Shown here in pieces: positions 46,451 through 59,660 of a stretch of 64,000 nt of DNA. The notes beneath the pieces were generated by a model. It had not been told where the DNA came from. It made no database searches and worked only from the letters and a program-made list of their open reading frames with translations. Position 1 is the stretch's first letter. Each line of letters starts with the position of its first letter. Made by a program: the position numbers and the translations under genes. Where the stretch lies: positions 26,482,501-26,546,500 of the forward strand of contig OZ005609.1 in NCBI GenBank assembly GCA_963930655.1, written 5' to 3'. Source of the DNA: Myrica gale (Eukaryota > Streptophyta > Magnoliopsida > Fagales > Myricaceae).

Positions 46451-49400
46451 ATGATGGAGAGGGCTGATTCTAGTCAAAAGCTATATACAAGCATGCGGCT
46501 ATGGGAATTCCCAGATCAGTATGTTACTGAGCCCACTGATGGCTCTTCTGGTTCCTTCTTGGCAATAAGTCGAAATGACGGCTCGATGAATCTGATTGGT
46601 GGGTTGATTCTTCTTTCTGTTATGTCTATCTGAATTTGTGTTTTGTCAGTTGTGTATTGCTGGGTCGTCAATGGAAGAAGTTTTACTTGATGGCTCTTTC
46701 TTTTCTTATTTTTCTTCCAGACAAACTTCCAGAATGCAACTCTGCTCAAGTTCCTAGAAGTTCGACCATTTTTGGTCTGGTTGGGATGCTAAAGCTCTTC
46801 GCAGGTAAAATGTCTCTTCAAACACTTAAAAAACCATATTTTTGACTGTGTTAACATGTCGTACTTTTATGGTATATTTATTATTCTATGCTCAGTTGCT
46901 TGTCTGATAGCTAGCTATGCCCCTTTTCGGTTTATGATGATATAAATTGCCATATTGGTGTATAGGGTATTGGGAGATGGTAGCATAACTCACTGGACAT
47001 TGTTCTTAGTAGTTATTTGCTGTTCATTGATTGTGATTGATGTTTGTATTTCGTTTTATTCCGGTTTGGTCGTTGGGTAGTACTGCGTAGGTGGAACCTG
47101 CATTGTATATTATAGTATACACAACTTTTTTTGGTAATAATGGGCAGATATGCTTGGGACTTGCATAAAAGGCACAGTTTTAACTGATTGCCAAGGGTAT
47201 GCCTCTAGCCAGAATTCGATGGCAGAAATACAGTGCATATGACGTTAGGGAGTAAATAGAATCTAGTGAAAACAGATGAAGGAAAGATGAATTAAAATGT
47301 ATGATGACTGTGTTTAAATTTTTCTAGCTCTATGAAGTTCACAACACAAATGCACAAATCAAACTCCAACCCACATATGTAACGTTTCTGTGCTAATAAT
47401 TGATTGCACTGGACTTGAAGCTTGTAGGGATACATTGATATTTTTAACTATTCTTCTGTTCTTTTAGGGTCATACTTAATAGCAATAACAGAGCGTGAAG
47501 GTGTGGGATCTTACCTGGGACATCCCATTTTTAAAGTTTCATCCCTGAAGATTTTTCCCTGTAATCATACCTTGGAAAATTCTCCTGCAGAGCAGGTAAA
47601 CTTTTGATATTCAGTCTTTTTGTCTTGTATGTATAGAATGTGATTTAAACTCCGTAATTTGTTTGCGAACATTGGCAGAAAAAGATGGAGACAGAGTTTG
47701 CTGGGCTGCTAAGTGTTGCAGAGAGGACTGCTGGTCTGTATTTCTCATACAATACCAATTTAACACTAAGGTGAATACCTCTTCCACTTTAGTGGCATTT
47801 GTCCATTCTCAATGTATAAACAAACTCATGTGCTTACATAAAGTGGTTGAGCAACAAATAGTTGCGCCCTATCCTCCCAATGTCATTTGGCCTTTGGACA
47901 TGTGGTCAATTCTAAAATTCAATGAGTTGTCTTTATATCTGTTGAATGTTATGCAAAAAGCCAAACCAAATCAAGAGCCGAGTTATTGAATGGGATTTCA
48001 TCGTACAATGCAGCTTGTTTAGGAAGGGTTACCTTAACGGATCATTAGCAATACGAAATCTCTTTTCTTTTCTTTTCTTAAATAAGTTAGATTATGTAAA
48101 GCATTGTATTATATCTATATATATAACATTGCTATATTATTATATTATACTGGTTTTTGTTTTTTGTGCAGTGCACAGAGATTACACGATTTGGGTGACG
48201 AGTCTAAATTGCTTCCTCTGTGGAGACAAGTATGCCTTGATCATAGAAGTTGTTGCTTTTCTTTTATTTGTTGATTTTGGTTTTTGGAGATCTAGTAATG
48301 CTGGGTTCAAACTGAGATGCAGCTTTCTTGTGTCAGTTTTGCCTATTATATGTGTATTAGTGATGTTTTTAGTCTGTCTGCATGATATTTAAGCTTTATT
48401 GTTGTTCATTGGGATTTTAAATTTCCAGTATATCAGGAGTTTTGCTTATTTCACCAATTTTTGGCCACAGGCAGAACCTAGATTTCTTTGGAACAACTAT
48501 ATGTTGGAAGCGCTCATAGATAACAAGGTCAGGTTGATGCCAAAGTTGTTTTCAGTGCTATATGCTTCATCTCCTTACACTTTTACATGTGTCGTTTATT
48601 AACAACTGAACATTTACATGGTCTCTTTTTACGCAGCTTGATCCATACTTGCTACCTGTTGTTCAAGGGAATATCCTTATCTGAGTGTTGGTTTCGACTT
48701 TTCGCCATTGTTGCATGAGAATGTATATTATATGGTTTACTAGCTCAGTGAGTTTCACTATAAAATGATGGTTGGATTTATCATCTTTCTGTGTTTGAGT
48801 TTTTCCTTGACTGATAATCAAGCTTTCAAACCTTTCAAGCCACCATTGGGAAAGATGTTATCAACGTTACTTTGATTTCAAGAAGATGCTCAAGGCGAAA
48901 TGGTATTCAGAGCCTTTACAACCTATTTGATATTTTAGTCTATCTCTGCCTGTTTAGTTGTAGCTATGATTTACTTTTGACAGACTAGTCAATACTATTT
49001 TTCTAGGTAAGAAAATTAGGGAAATGAGCTACTCACTACTGATTTAGTATAGGGATGAAAAATTATTTGTTCACCATTTGTCTGACATAGTTCATTTGCT
49101 GCAATATTTTTCCTGGGCAATGCAAATATAGTCTAGCTTATATGAACAAAGTGGTATAAGGAAGAGGAACAACGCTAGTTAGACATACAACAAACCAAAC
49201 CGCTCAACACAACATGCAGCAAGGGTTGGGAACTAATCCCAGTATGAGTATGAAAAAAGGGCCAAAGCCCAAGAGCAAACACAGGGCAAAGAAGCCTGGT
49301 GTACCTCGTCCTCCCTGAAATTGAAAAAGGTAAAGGCCTCCATAGGAGGTGGTTGGAAGAGGAGACTGTTCCGGGGATGGAGAAGATGGTGGGGTGGAGT

Positions 49401-52400
49401 ATGTGAGGAGGTAGGGAGGGGATGAGAGCAGATCTGGCCAACAAAAACTAATGAGAACAAACAAAGGGAAAGGGAAAGGGAGAGCTGATCAACAAAGGGA
49501 GGGGAAGAGAAGAGAGAGGAGGTGGCTCCTCTCTCTGCCCTATCTACTGACAGTGGAGAGCGGAAGGACTGACTAGGATCAGGCAGAGAGAGAGACTCTT
49601 TCTGGAAGGGAGCTCTTGGGAAGTATGAAAAAAGAACATGGCATTGGGGTAACCTTCATTTGCTGCAATGGACTGATAGAGAAGGAATGCATAGATTCAA
49701 AACAGGGATGGGCTAAATGTATCCGATGGATCTAATAAATGATACATTAAAGAAGGTTTTGATTGTTGGATCTTTTGTGAAGCTTTTTTTGAGCATCATT
49801 TGAAGATTTCTAACCCAAAAGAGAGTAGATTCTAACTCAATGCAATCTGGAGATTAGATCACTAAGTAACACAAGTAATTGTGCATTTCACAATTTTTCA
49901 GCAAACTCACTTAAGTTGACCCCATGATCAGTTCGAGCACCATAATTTGGGAATCCACCAAAGTAGGAACTTGTTTAAAGATCCATTCATATAGATGCTT
50001 TCGATCTTGGCATAGTTTCATTGTGTATAGATGATCTAACAGCCAGAAAAGTCTGAAATTAGAACACTTCATGGACCAACTATTTTTTCAACAACTAAAA
50101 AGATCGAGGGATTAAAAAATGGCCTTATAGATGTGCTAATTTTTTTTTGAAATCACCTACCCTTATTCTGCATATTTGTTCTGTAAAATGCATTTAAATT
50201 TTCTTGTTCAAGGTGATTGAAGTTGCCCTATATAATTTTATATTATACTTGATAGTAATTGCATTTCTTGCAAGGCACTCGGATGTGGAGAAGGGGAGCT
50301 GATTCTGATGGCTATGTCGCTAATTTTGTGGAAACAGAGCAAATTGTGCAAATTAATGGGTTTTGTGCAGCATTTGTTCAGGTGAAACCTTGCCTCCACT
50401 TTTATATTTCCAAAGAAGCAGATAGAATAGAGTAGCTAGAATTTGCTTCCATGCTTTGGAATACTAAGAGCTTAAAATTATGTGGCAAAAGAAAGTAGGG
50501 AGGCCTGACTAATCTCCCAGTGAGACAGATGATAGTTCCTAGTAGAATGAGTAAATGTGATAAGGAAAATCTGTGATTGTGAAGTTTCAGTCCACATGAT
50601 GAGATGGTATGATTATTCTCTTTCTTGATCTGGAATGGTCACATTTTAAAAGTTTTTCCCTCGAACCTGACTTCATCATAAATGCCAATTGACTGGGGCA
50701 TGAATTTGGACATTTAAGATAAGGCGGTATCGTTACTACTACAGGTGCTTACAATGGAGTCTTCTGAGTCAGAAATCACCTGACATCACTTATCTGGTGC
50801 GGTGATTCTGAGACTTAAACTCCAGTTCTCTCATTGTGTGGTTTGTAACAAACATGGGTGTTTGAATAGACAAAACAAGGTACTGTAAGGATGCTTCGTA
50901 ACAAGCAACAGAAAGAATTGTTAGGCCTATAATTAAATGCTAAAGAATGGATTGATAGCGTTACTAGAGTATTATCCTTGCCTGTTTTATCTAAGCTTGT
51001 CCATACTATTTTCTTTTGTAAAATGGCCTTTCACAGGTTCGGGGGTCAATTCCGTTGCTCTGGGATCAAATTGTTGATTTGACATATAAGCCCAAGTTTG
51101 AAATTGTGAGACTTGAGGAAGCTGTGAGTGTTCTACTTATTTGTTCATTGATGGTATTGTTTGACTGAAACCAAATGCTCTAGTTAATTTTTACTATGTT
51201 GTATGCTCTGCAGCCTAGAGTAGTTGAACGGCATTTTCTGGACTTGAGAAAAAAATACGGGGCTGTGTTGGCTGTTGATCTTGTCAACAAGGTACGTATT
51301 TTCTCCTCTAGTTTGATGAATCCTTATTGGATAGCTTTGACAATACCCATCAGTTAGTCTTTTACATCATTTCTATACGTCACTGAAACCTCAAAGGCAT
51401 GTTTATGTTATCACATGCTATCCACAGAATTTTATCTTTATGTATGTGTAGAAGGTCTGTACATGTAGGATTGTGAGCTATATAAGCTAATTTCTTACGC
51501 CACTTTTGTCTCTTTGCAGCATGGAGGTGAAGGACGCTTAAATGAAAAATTTGCAAATGTAATGCAGCATATCGTTAGTGATGATGTAAGGTAGATTTGC
51601 CTTGCACTAACCTTACAAGACTGTGTGTTTGTATAGAAGTGCATATGGTTGTTCTATTTCATGCTAATACCTGTTGAATGTTGCAGATATCAGCACTTTG
51701 ATTTTCATCACATCTGCGGGCCTGTACATTATGAGCGCCTCTCAATCCTTTTTGAGCAAATTTCGGATTTCCTTGAGAGAAATTGGTATGTTTTCTTCAG
51801 TACATATCTACATCTTCTTTTTATAATCCTAATCAACACATTGCTAGGTCCTGATAGATGCACTTGTGTACGTTTTGTTAACAATATTCATTTATGTAGC
51901 TTAGTGGCTGTGAGGCGCTTGACTTTGTTTTGAAGACTCATACATCACCGCGTCCTTGTTATGCCACATATGTAGTTCGAAATATAGTCTCGCAATATTT
52001 GCTATGTTTGGTTGAGTTCTCAAAACAGTTTTTGTTTTTTGTGTATTTTGGAAGTAGTGTAGATTCTCTTGAAATTGGTGAAAAGTGTGTTAAAAGTTGT
52101 TGGAATTTGTAAAAAGTTATTGAGATTGTTGAAAAGGTATTGGAATTGATGAAACAATTATTGAGATTGGTGAAAATGTATTAGAATTGATGAAAAAGTA
52201 AGTGGGAAGTTTTTGAAAACTTTTTGAGATATGAAACAAACTTCTTCTTTTTGTCCTTAGAGTTGCAAACAGTAAACAACAGAAGAATAATTGCCATATC
52301 ATGCTGGAATTGGTTATTTAGCAAATGACTATTCCTTCTTTCTTGGGTGATGAGATATCCTTGACCGTGAAAATGTTTTAAGAAGCATTTTCCAGGACCT

Positions 52401-55400
52401 AACAGCTAGCCGAGATAAGCGTGTACTCTATTTCCTGAGATACTTCTTTGTTAACTTTTGGTAGGTACCTTTTGTTGAATGAAAAGGGTGAGAAAATGAA
52501 GGAGCAACTCGGAGTCGTGAGGACGAATTGTATTGATTGCTTGGACCGTACAAATGTTACGCAGGTATGTTAACACCAATTACATAGATAACAGCTAAAG
52601 GGCACATGTTAATTATGCCTCCCTGGTACTTGCTTATGTTGACTATGGCTTCTGTTTACCACAAGAGGAGATCTAAGAAATTTGTGATGAAAACTCTACT
52701 CTTTTTCCCAAACTAATGTCCCGCATTTGTTTTTTAAGGAGGCGTTTGTTTCCCGAAATGTTGGGCATCCAACATTTCGGGCATATGTTAAAAAATTATA
52801 AACTAATCATTTTTTCCCATCAAACAATTCTTTATCATTATTATATTCACTCAAATATTTTATCTCTTCACTTTTTCACCAACTCCCATAAAATATCTTT
52901 ACTCTTTCACCAAATCCAATACCCCAAAATTTCCACCACCCCAACATTTTCACATACAAACACCACCTAAATTGACCATCGAAAATGTGTTGAGTCACCC
53001 AATTCATTATTATCTTTTTCATGGCAACAAATGCACCTCCTGATTCTCGTGGTTTTTTTTCTGTATTATTATTTTATTATTTTTCTAGTTTTGATTATGA
53101 TGTAAAAAGAACTATCTTTTGTTCTTCCTATTTACATTATATTATACACAAGAGTAACTATATGGTTGCAGAGCATGATTGGCCGAAAAATGTTGGAATT
53201 TCAACTTAGAAGGCTTGGGGTTTTTGGTGCTGAAGAAACTGTTAGCTCTCATCGAAATTTTGATGAGAAATTCAATATCAGTGAGTACACTCCTTTTTGT
53301 TTTCCACATGATTTTCTTTAAGAAGATTTATTATGTTGTGTAAAGGTTGTAGCTGTTTCCTGGGCTGTTTACTCATCATACTTTTCATGTGTATCCTACT
53401 GCATGAAAAGCTCAGATTTAAATTTGTAGTTGTTTCTGTATCTTCAGTGTGGGCTAATCATGGGGATGACATAAGCATTCAATATTCTGGCACTCCTGCT
53501 TTAAAAGGAGATTTTGTGAGGTACTTTTTCATGGATCTATGCTGAATTTTTTTTCCCATGCATGTGCATGTGCCCTTACTTTCTTGTATTATTGGAGGTC
53601 ATTGATGAAACTTTTCTGAAATTGTCTTGTTATAAAGGATGGGGATATATGAATGCTGCTTCCTTATATGAGCCATATTACATTGAATGGAGAATTTTGG
53701 TATAAATGTATTTTGTTCATATTCTTTTATGCTTTGCAGCTTTGAAATGTTTAAAACTTCGGTTGATTAGGTACAGTGGATGTCACATTCTTACAAAGAC
53801 CACTTGACCTAGTATCACTGCCAGAAAGATAATGAATATCAGTAATAATCCAATGAAAATAGTACTAGTATGTAGCATAAAAATTCTTTGTTCTCTGTAT
53901 AATAAATGATTTATTCTGTTGGATTATAGATACGGGAAGCGGACAATCCAAGGGATACTTAAAGATGGATGGAACGCCCTTGCACGCTATTATTTGAATA
54001 ACTTTTCTGATGGAACAAAACAGGTGAATATGCTTCTTGCTTCCTTCAATTTGTAGACTCGATTAGTATTCTAGAATTTTTGGTTACCGGCAAATCACCT
54101 ATGTTTGTTCCTCTTCTCTTCTTCATAAAGAAAAGACTTTCTGCCCCACAAATTTTGTAGCCTGTCCAACAGTTATGTTTCGAATAAAAATTATGTTGAA
54201 CCATGTCGAATAAATTTATTAATAATGTCCTGTAACAGCGTGCTTTGTGTTCCTATTTGCTTCTACACAATGTGATATACCCGAAAGTTAGATGCAGTAA
54301 TTTGTTTCATGTGGTGTTCTTTTTATTTGAAAATCACCTTGTGCTGCAAGCAAGATCTCACTTTTGGTTGAGGATTCATTGGGGCATGTGGTACATCTTT
54401 TTACAATGACGAGATTACCATTTCTTTTGTGATTTTATTGGAATCCAAATTGACCTTCTATTTTCTTCTTGGCACATATCTGAAGGATGCAATCGATCTC
54501 CTGCAAGGACATTACATTGTTTCTGTCAGCCGGGATATGACTCCCTCATCTCAAAAAGGAGGCCTTGAGTCTTTAGCTGTGAGTACAAGCCAAATGGCAA
54601 TTACTTCTGTACATATAGGTTTCAGGCTAATGATTCAAGCACAGTTGTTAGTAAAGCTTGCTAATATATGGCTGAGTCATTTGCTGCTAAGATCTTGAGT
54701 TTTCTAGTGTTTGTGGAGGTTTTTCTCAATGAAATGAATAACCACCTAAATCTTTGGGCACTTCTTTTGCTTGAAAAGTATTCCTTAAGATGCTTACTCC
54801 ATAATTTCACATTTTTATACTCTATCTGTACTCAGTCTTGTTGTTCATTATGCATCAGAACTTGGGTCTCTAATGGGTTGTATCCAACTGGTTTCCTCCA
54901 CAAAGACGATGCATCTTTGTGTTGATTTCCGGATAATTCAATCCTTGCATATTATATTTCGACATTTGGCAAACTGATCCCATACCTGGACAAAAGCAGA
55001 TGGAATTAATGAGTTTATATCAATTTCTATGTAAAATGCCCATCATTGCTGACAGGAACGAGTCACATGTTCGATAAATTTGTGCCATTGATAAGCAGTA
55101 TGTCAAATGCTGCACGTTAAAGTCTTTGTTTTCTCGACATTATCTTACTAGTTCCGTGGTGCTATTTCCAGATATCGATACACTTTTGTCAGTCCCTGGG
55201 ACGAAGTGTTATTTATTTGTCCTCTAGTTTCACTTTGATTACTTATCTCTAACTCTAACATCAGAATATTTCTTTTTACAGTCATTTCGTCTCGCCACGT
55301 CATTGATATTGACTGGGTTCCTTTTGGCGATCATGTCACTGAAGCAAGGTGTGTCAACTTTTGTTTGTTTAAAGCAATGATTGATATAAAGCATGTTTGC

Positions 55401-55698
55401 ATGCTTTGGTCCACTTGTGAAGGGTTCCAAAAGAACCGTATAGAGGGCCTAAGTTACAATTGTGAGGCCTGAAGAAACTCAAATGTGCACTTGTCGACGA
55501 ATTATTGCTTCCATTAACAAGGGCAGAATCTGTCAGTTTGATACCCACCTTGTCTCCATCTTTGTTGCAGTTCGGTATGATCTTCGGCACTTCTTCTATT
55601 CAGTTATGTGGGCCAGCGTGAGCATAGCCATAGCAGCATTTGTGAAGGCCAATGGCAGGATTTTTTGTAATCGGCCCCGCCTCCACAAGCCTCGTTGA
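46451..55698 (+). CDS. SAC7: SAC-domain phosphoinositide phosphatase, RHD4/SAC7 type
   Basis: A membrane phosphatase that removes phosphate from phosphoinositides such as PI4P; Arabidopsis RHD4/SAC7 acts on ER and post-Golgi membranes in root-hair growth. Exons are 46451-46598, 46721-46804, 47468-47595, 47679-47770, 48172-48229, 48471-48527, 48637-48670, 48822-48902, 50275-50381, 51037-51123, 51214-51291, 51520-51590, 51687-51785, 52465-52564, 53172-53280, 53448-53520, 53930-54023, 54486-54578, 55282-55348 and 55571-55698. All phases fit and give 595 aa, near my recollection of the Arabidopsis length. The N-terminus has LWEFPDQYVTEPTDGSSG and the middle RRCSRRNGTRMWRRGAD. The catalytic CX5R motif is C397-IDCLD-R403-T in exon 14. 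Two hydrophobic segments at the C-terminus (LATSLILTGFLLAIMSL and FFYSVMWASVSIAIAAF) anchor it. SAC6 or SAC8 orthology is the main alternative. Intron 7 looks U12-type. Confidence 0.94.
48671..48821 (+). other. U12-type (minor spliceosome) intron of the SAC7-like gene
   Basis: The intron starts ATATCCTT, the exact U12 AT-type 5' splice site. TTCCTTGAC, the U12 branch-point consensus, is at 48803-48811, with its adenosine 11 bases before the intron end. Frame and homology (VVQGSFQTFQATIGKD across the junction) place the end at 48821, giving AT...AA termini rather than AT...AC. No GT...AG alternative keeps the frame. Confidence 0.85.
49160..49640. other. Purine-rich block in SAC7 intron 8
   Basis: A stretch unlike the AT-rich intron around it: GA-rich, with many GGAGG and GGGAAAGGG words. 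Minus-strand ORFs are open but low in complexity (Pro, Leu, Ser, His). It may be part of an inserted retroelement, but I found no tail or target duplication. Confidence 0.3.
52001..52242. mobile_element. MITE-like element in SAC7 intron 13
   Basis: Begins GCTATGTTTGGTTGAG and ends with GAAACAAAC. Its interior repeats GGTGAAAAGT / TTGTTGGAATTTG / GTAAAAAGTTATTGAGATTG words akin to those in 39578-39736. Ends are diffuse. Confidence 0.45.
52738..52967. mobile_element. Tourist/PIF-Harbinger-like MITE in SAC7 intron 14
   Basis: The 230-bp element starts GGAGGCGTTTG and ends CAAACACCACC, with further pairing of GAAATGTTGGG and CCCCAACATTTTC. It is flanked by TAA on both sides (52735-52737 and 52968-52970), the 3-bp duplication of PIF/Harbinger elements. 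It is non-coding. Confidence 0.7.
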
Positions 55699-57508
55699 TT
55701 CTGGTTCTGACAGTCAAATTTCTCCTACGAATTTTCAGCTTGCTGCTTTTTGTATCAATTCTTTCATATACTGATTTTTGTGGTCAATTTGGTTATGCAT
55801 TCTTTGTTGGTTATATCAGCTTTCAAACATCCTCCGTCTGAGCAGTAGCTGCTTTGGGGGATGTCTTGGAGTCATGATGATTATTCAGTTGTATTTTGTT
55901 GGCTTTCAGTGCACTTCTTCAAGCTGGAAGCTTTTAGGGTCTCCAGCTTTTAGTGTGGGTGGTATATTGTGGACATTATGAAACACGAAGCGCTTGTATC
56001 TGCCCTACCAGGGGCATTATATCAAGTCTTAATTATTGGAGATCAAGTTTTAGCCTCCAATGGAAGATCCCTGAGTCCATTTCTTCCTTCCCTTATCTCT
56101 TTCCAAATGGAAAAACACACAGTCCGATTCTTAATGGGCAATGAAAGTATTACTTAGAATTCCAATTTTAGCCTTCCAATGTTTAAGCGTGAGACTTTGT
56201 AACGTTCGTTTTCAAGTTTTTTTTAGGATTCAAATACATTCACAAAACTGTCACCGAACATATTAAGAATTCAAACAAACACTAATACATTTAACACAAT
56301 TTTCAACAATTTTTTATTTAACAATAATTTTCTCTCTATATTTTTTTACATAACTCTAATAATTTTTTATTAAATAATTACATCAAATTATTTCTCTCTT
56401 CATTTTACACAAACTTGTATAAAATATTATTCAACGTAAATATTTCAACTTTTCTAAAATCCTGCGTTTTATCATAACACGAATATCACTTTTGTCAAAG
56501 AGGAAGACTTTGACTGGACGGTGGGGTTATTAGTCTTGTAGAATGATGAATGATGCATATGCATAAATCCCTAAAATGACCTTAGAATATCCATAAAGCA
56601 TCCCGTTTATTTTTTTTATTTCTTAATTTATTGCATGTTGTTATTCCTATATTTCCTTTCTTTCTTTCTTTTTTTTCCGATTTTATGAAGTTTTTTTTTT
56701 TTTATAAATTTGTTCATTTGTTGTTATCTGATTGATGGTGATATGGATCTGAAATTCTACCTCAACATCTTGACCAAGTGGAAATGAATGGATGCACTGT
56801 GAATGAAATTTCGTAGGAACCTAGAAAAAAGGAAAACTTTCCAAGGCATTTATTCTTCTTCTTCAATCTTCAAGTGAGTGAAAACGACATGAGCACTAAT
56901 GGGTGGTGGGCTTCCTGTATTTGCTTATAATCCATTTAAATTAGAAGAAATTAATTAATGAGTAAGCCAGCCTTAGACCATTAGCCACCTAAACATTCAC
57001 TAATCAGTAGGGTTGCTTGTGAGGCTGGGGTTATTCGTCTTTCCACTCGTATAGAATAAATTCCACATTTATGGGTGGAAAAAATTGCATCTCTTGAGAT
57101 TCCTGATTCTGATGCTGAAACAACAATTCAATCCACGAGCAGCTGAAGCTTTGCAGACCCAGAAGAAAGTCATGGAAACCGAGTAAGACGGCTTTGATGT
57201 TCCGCGCAGGGGCACTATTCCCACTCCCTCTGGGGCCTCTCCTCTGCCATTCCAGTCAAAAGTCCAGTCTCGCTTATCACGTGTTCATTTCCTCCGCAGA
57301 TGGTTTTTTTTTAGGCTCCTTTTTGTTACTTTTTGGGGGTGCGCGGATACGTATCAACTTTCCAGATGAAAAAGTACACCGATGAACAGCTACCCAAGAA
57401 AAGTAATCCAGTGAGACAATCATCATAGTTAGCGTCTTTATCGCTCGTCTTTAGAATGACAATATGCAATGTATTATAATTTAGTAAAAAGCATTCTCTT
57501 CGCGTAGA

Positions 57509-57553
<45 letters not shown>

Positions 57554-59660
57554 AGAAAAGTAATCCAGTGAGAGACAATCATCATAGTTAGCATCTTTAT
57601 CGCTCTTTAGAATGACAATATGCAATGTATTATAATTTAGTAAAAATCATTCTCTTCGCGTAGAAGATATTATATATATATATAAGATACGAGTGGGTGG
57701 GTAAAAATAAAATACGCATATATATATTCAGAGTTGAAAAATGAAATGATGAAAAGTAAATTAATATCGAATCTAAAAGGGTTTTTTTAAGAATTTCCCT
57801 GATCTAGAGGTAGAGGGGGGGGGGGCGTAAAAATTCCACTTTTTTCTTGTTTTGTTCGTTAACGTTCGGAATCTTGACACTTAGGTGATGTTCCATTTCA
57901 AGATATTTTTAGAATTTGAGGTGTTTTTTAGAATTTTTAGGTAATGTTAGAATTATATTGGTGTTTGTGTATAAATTGTTTAGTTATAAAAAAGTAAAGA
58001 TGATTTGTAAGGTTGTTATTTATAGATTATCTTTATTGAGATGTGTGTAGAATATAAAATATAAAATAATATTTAAGTTAATGTTTATTTAAAATATTTA
58101 TTATAATTCTAAATTTATTTTCTAATTTTTATTATTATAATGCAGATATTAAAAATGTATTGAATTGGTTAAAAATTTGAAAAAAAAGAAGAGAGCGAAT
58201 AGAAGAAAACATACCCATAAAAAAAGAAGAAAATGTGCAGATTAGAGAAATAAATGGGTGCAGAAGAAAACGTGAAATTGGGTCAGCATTCTATCAAAAG
58301 AGCAGAATCGAAAAATGTTGTCAAGGGTAAGTGAAATTACAAAATCAGCCCCAGTAACTCTCAACGTGTATAAAGACATGTGAGGACAATTTCGTCCATT
58401 CGTACGTCCTGCAATTAATACCGGCAGTCTCGTGGGGCCATATATTTTTTAAAATCTCGTTTTACCCTTCCTCATTTATATCTCTCATGAATTAACAGAT
58501 GATGCGTTGGTAATTTGAAACTCAATCATGTTCGGCTTGTGATTGGCAAAACGTTGGATTCGAATTCTCAGAATATCAAGCAAACGTATATCCCCTTAGA
58601 TTTCAGTGCATCTAAGGACTATCGTAGGACACAACATATCTAGTCTGCTCCAACCCGGCATCGGTCTAACGACGCGTGATGGTCCATGTGCCTGATCTTA
58701 TTTTCCTCTTTTTGAGCCGTTTTCGGTGGTCTAAGGAGGCAAGCGCCCCTTGGGACAGTTCCAACAGCTTCAAGCGAGCCCACCCCTACCAAGTTGGCGT
58801 ATTCTGACGGCGCGTGGACCACATGAACCGGTGATCACTGCGCATGGGCTCACGCTCCATCGGTGTTTTTGGCTTGCTCCATCTGCTTCTGGTGACTCTA
58901 ATTTCAAACTCAATTTTTTAGTTTTTAGGTTGTGGTTGTTTTTGTATCGGCTCTTGATGGGTCTTTTTTAGATCCCTTGTTGTATCATCTCAGCCCTCCA
59001 GTGAGTTTTGTTGTACTTGGATTGTCGGTGTTTTAATTACTAGCTTATTTGGAATCATTACGGTAGCTAAGTCTACCAATTTTCGTCACTTGACTCTCTT
59101 TTTGTTTAGTATGGAGCACATGTGGTCTTGGAAAATTTAAGGAGTAGTGATAGTTTTCCTTTGCAACCGAATTTATTGTCGGGTCCTAGGTAAGATTTAT
59201 TTGTATTCTTATATGTGGTTATAACTTGAAATGTAAGCCTCTCGGTATTATTCAGACAAAAAAAACAATAGAATCCGAAAGTTTTTTAATCCACCAGGGT
59301 AGTTCTCTCTGACACGGACGCCACAAAGGTTGGAAGATTCTCCTGGACACGGTGACACGGCGAGCGAGTCGTGGACGACGACGTCATTGCAGAAATAACT
59401 GCCAGATAACGAGGTTTATTAAAATGAAACCACCAATGGTTGATTAGTTACATATTGGGCATTAATATGAAACAACATCGTAGATTCTCGGTAACTGCGA
59501 CCAAGAAAGTCCAACTTCAAGAAAGCCTGCTTCCTATCTATATATGTGCAAGAAAAGTCCACTCTCGTAGTTCAGCCTTTTCTCCTTGCCTTGGACATGC
59601 TATAAGCAAGTTGATCTCATCTTGTTGGCCTAGTAAAGTCCAAAAGAATCATTGGTCGAT
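55699..59660. other. Intergenic region between the SAC7-like gene and the kinase
   Basis: SAC7 3' UTR to about 55950, then AT-rich DNA. It contains a possible MITE-like AT block at about 56190-56470, a duplicated block of about 120 bp joined by a TA repeat (57392-57670), a G run at 57818-57829, and a GC-richer block at 58590-59260 that ends in an A-rich tail and may be retroposon-derived. I see no recognisable gene. Confidence 0.4.
57392..57670. repeat. Tandem duplication of about 120 bp bridged by a TA microsatellite
   Basis: Copies at about 57392-57511 and 57551-57669 share AAGAAAAGTAATCCAGTGAG, then ATGACAATATGCAATG and TTCTCTTCGCGTAGAAGA. About 20 TA units lie between them, and the second copy is also followed by a short TA run, as if the unit includes the microsatellite. 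Confidence 0.8.

Noticed and set aside
48661-48830. A frameshift or missing GT donor in SAC7 exon 7
   Set aside because: The U12 donor and branch point explain the missing GT-AG, and the joined frame matches the family.
58580-59270. A gene or LINE at the GC-richer block before the kinase
   Set aside because: No ORF of known family and no target duplication; only an A-rich tail near 59258. Left as unexplained.
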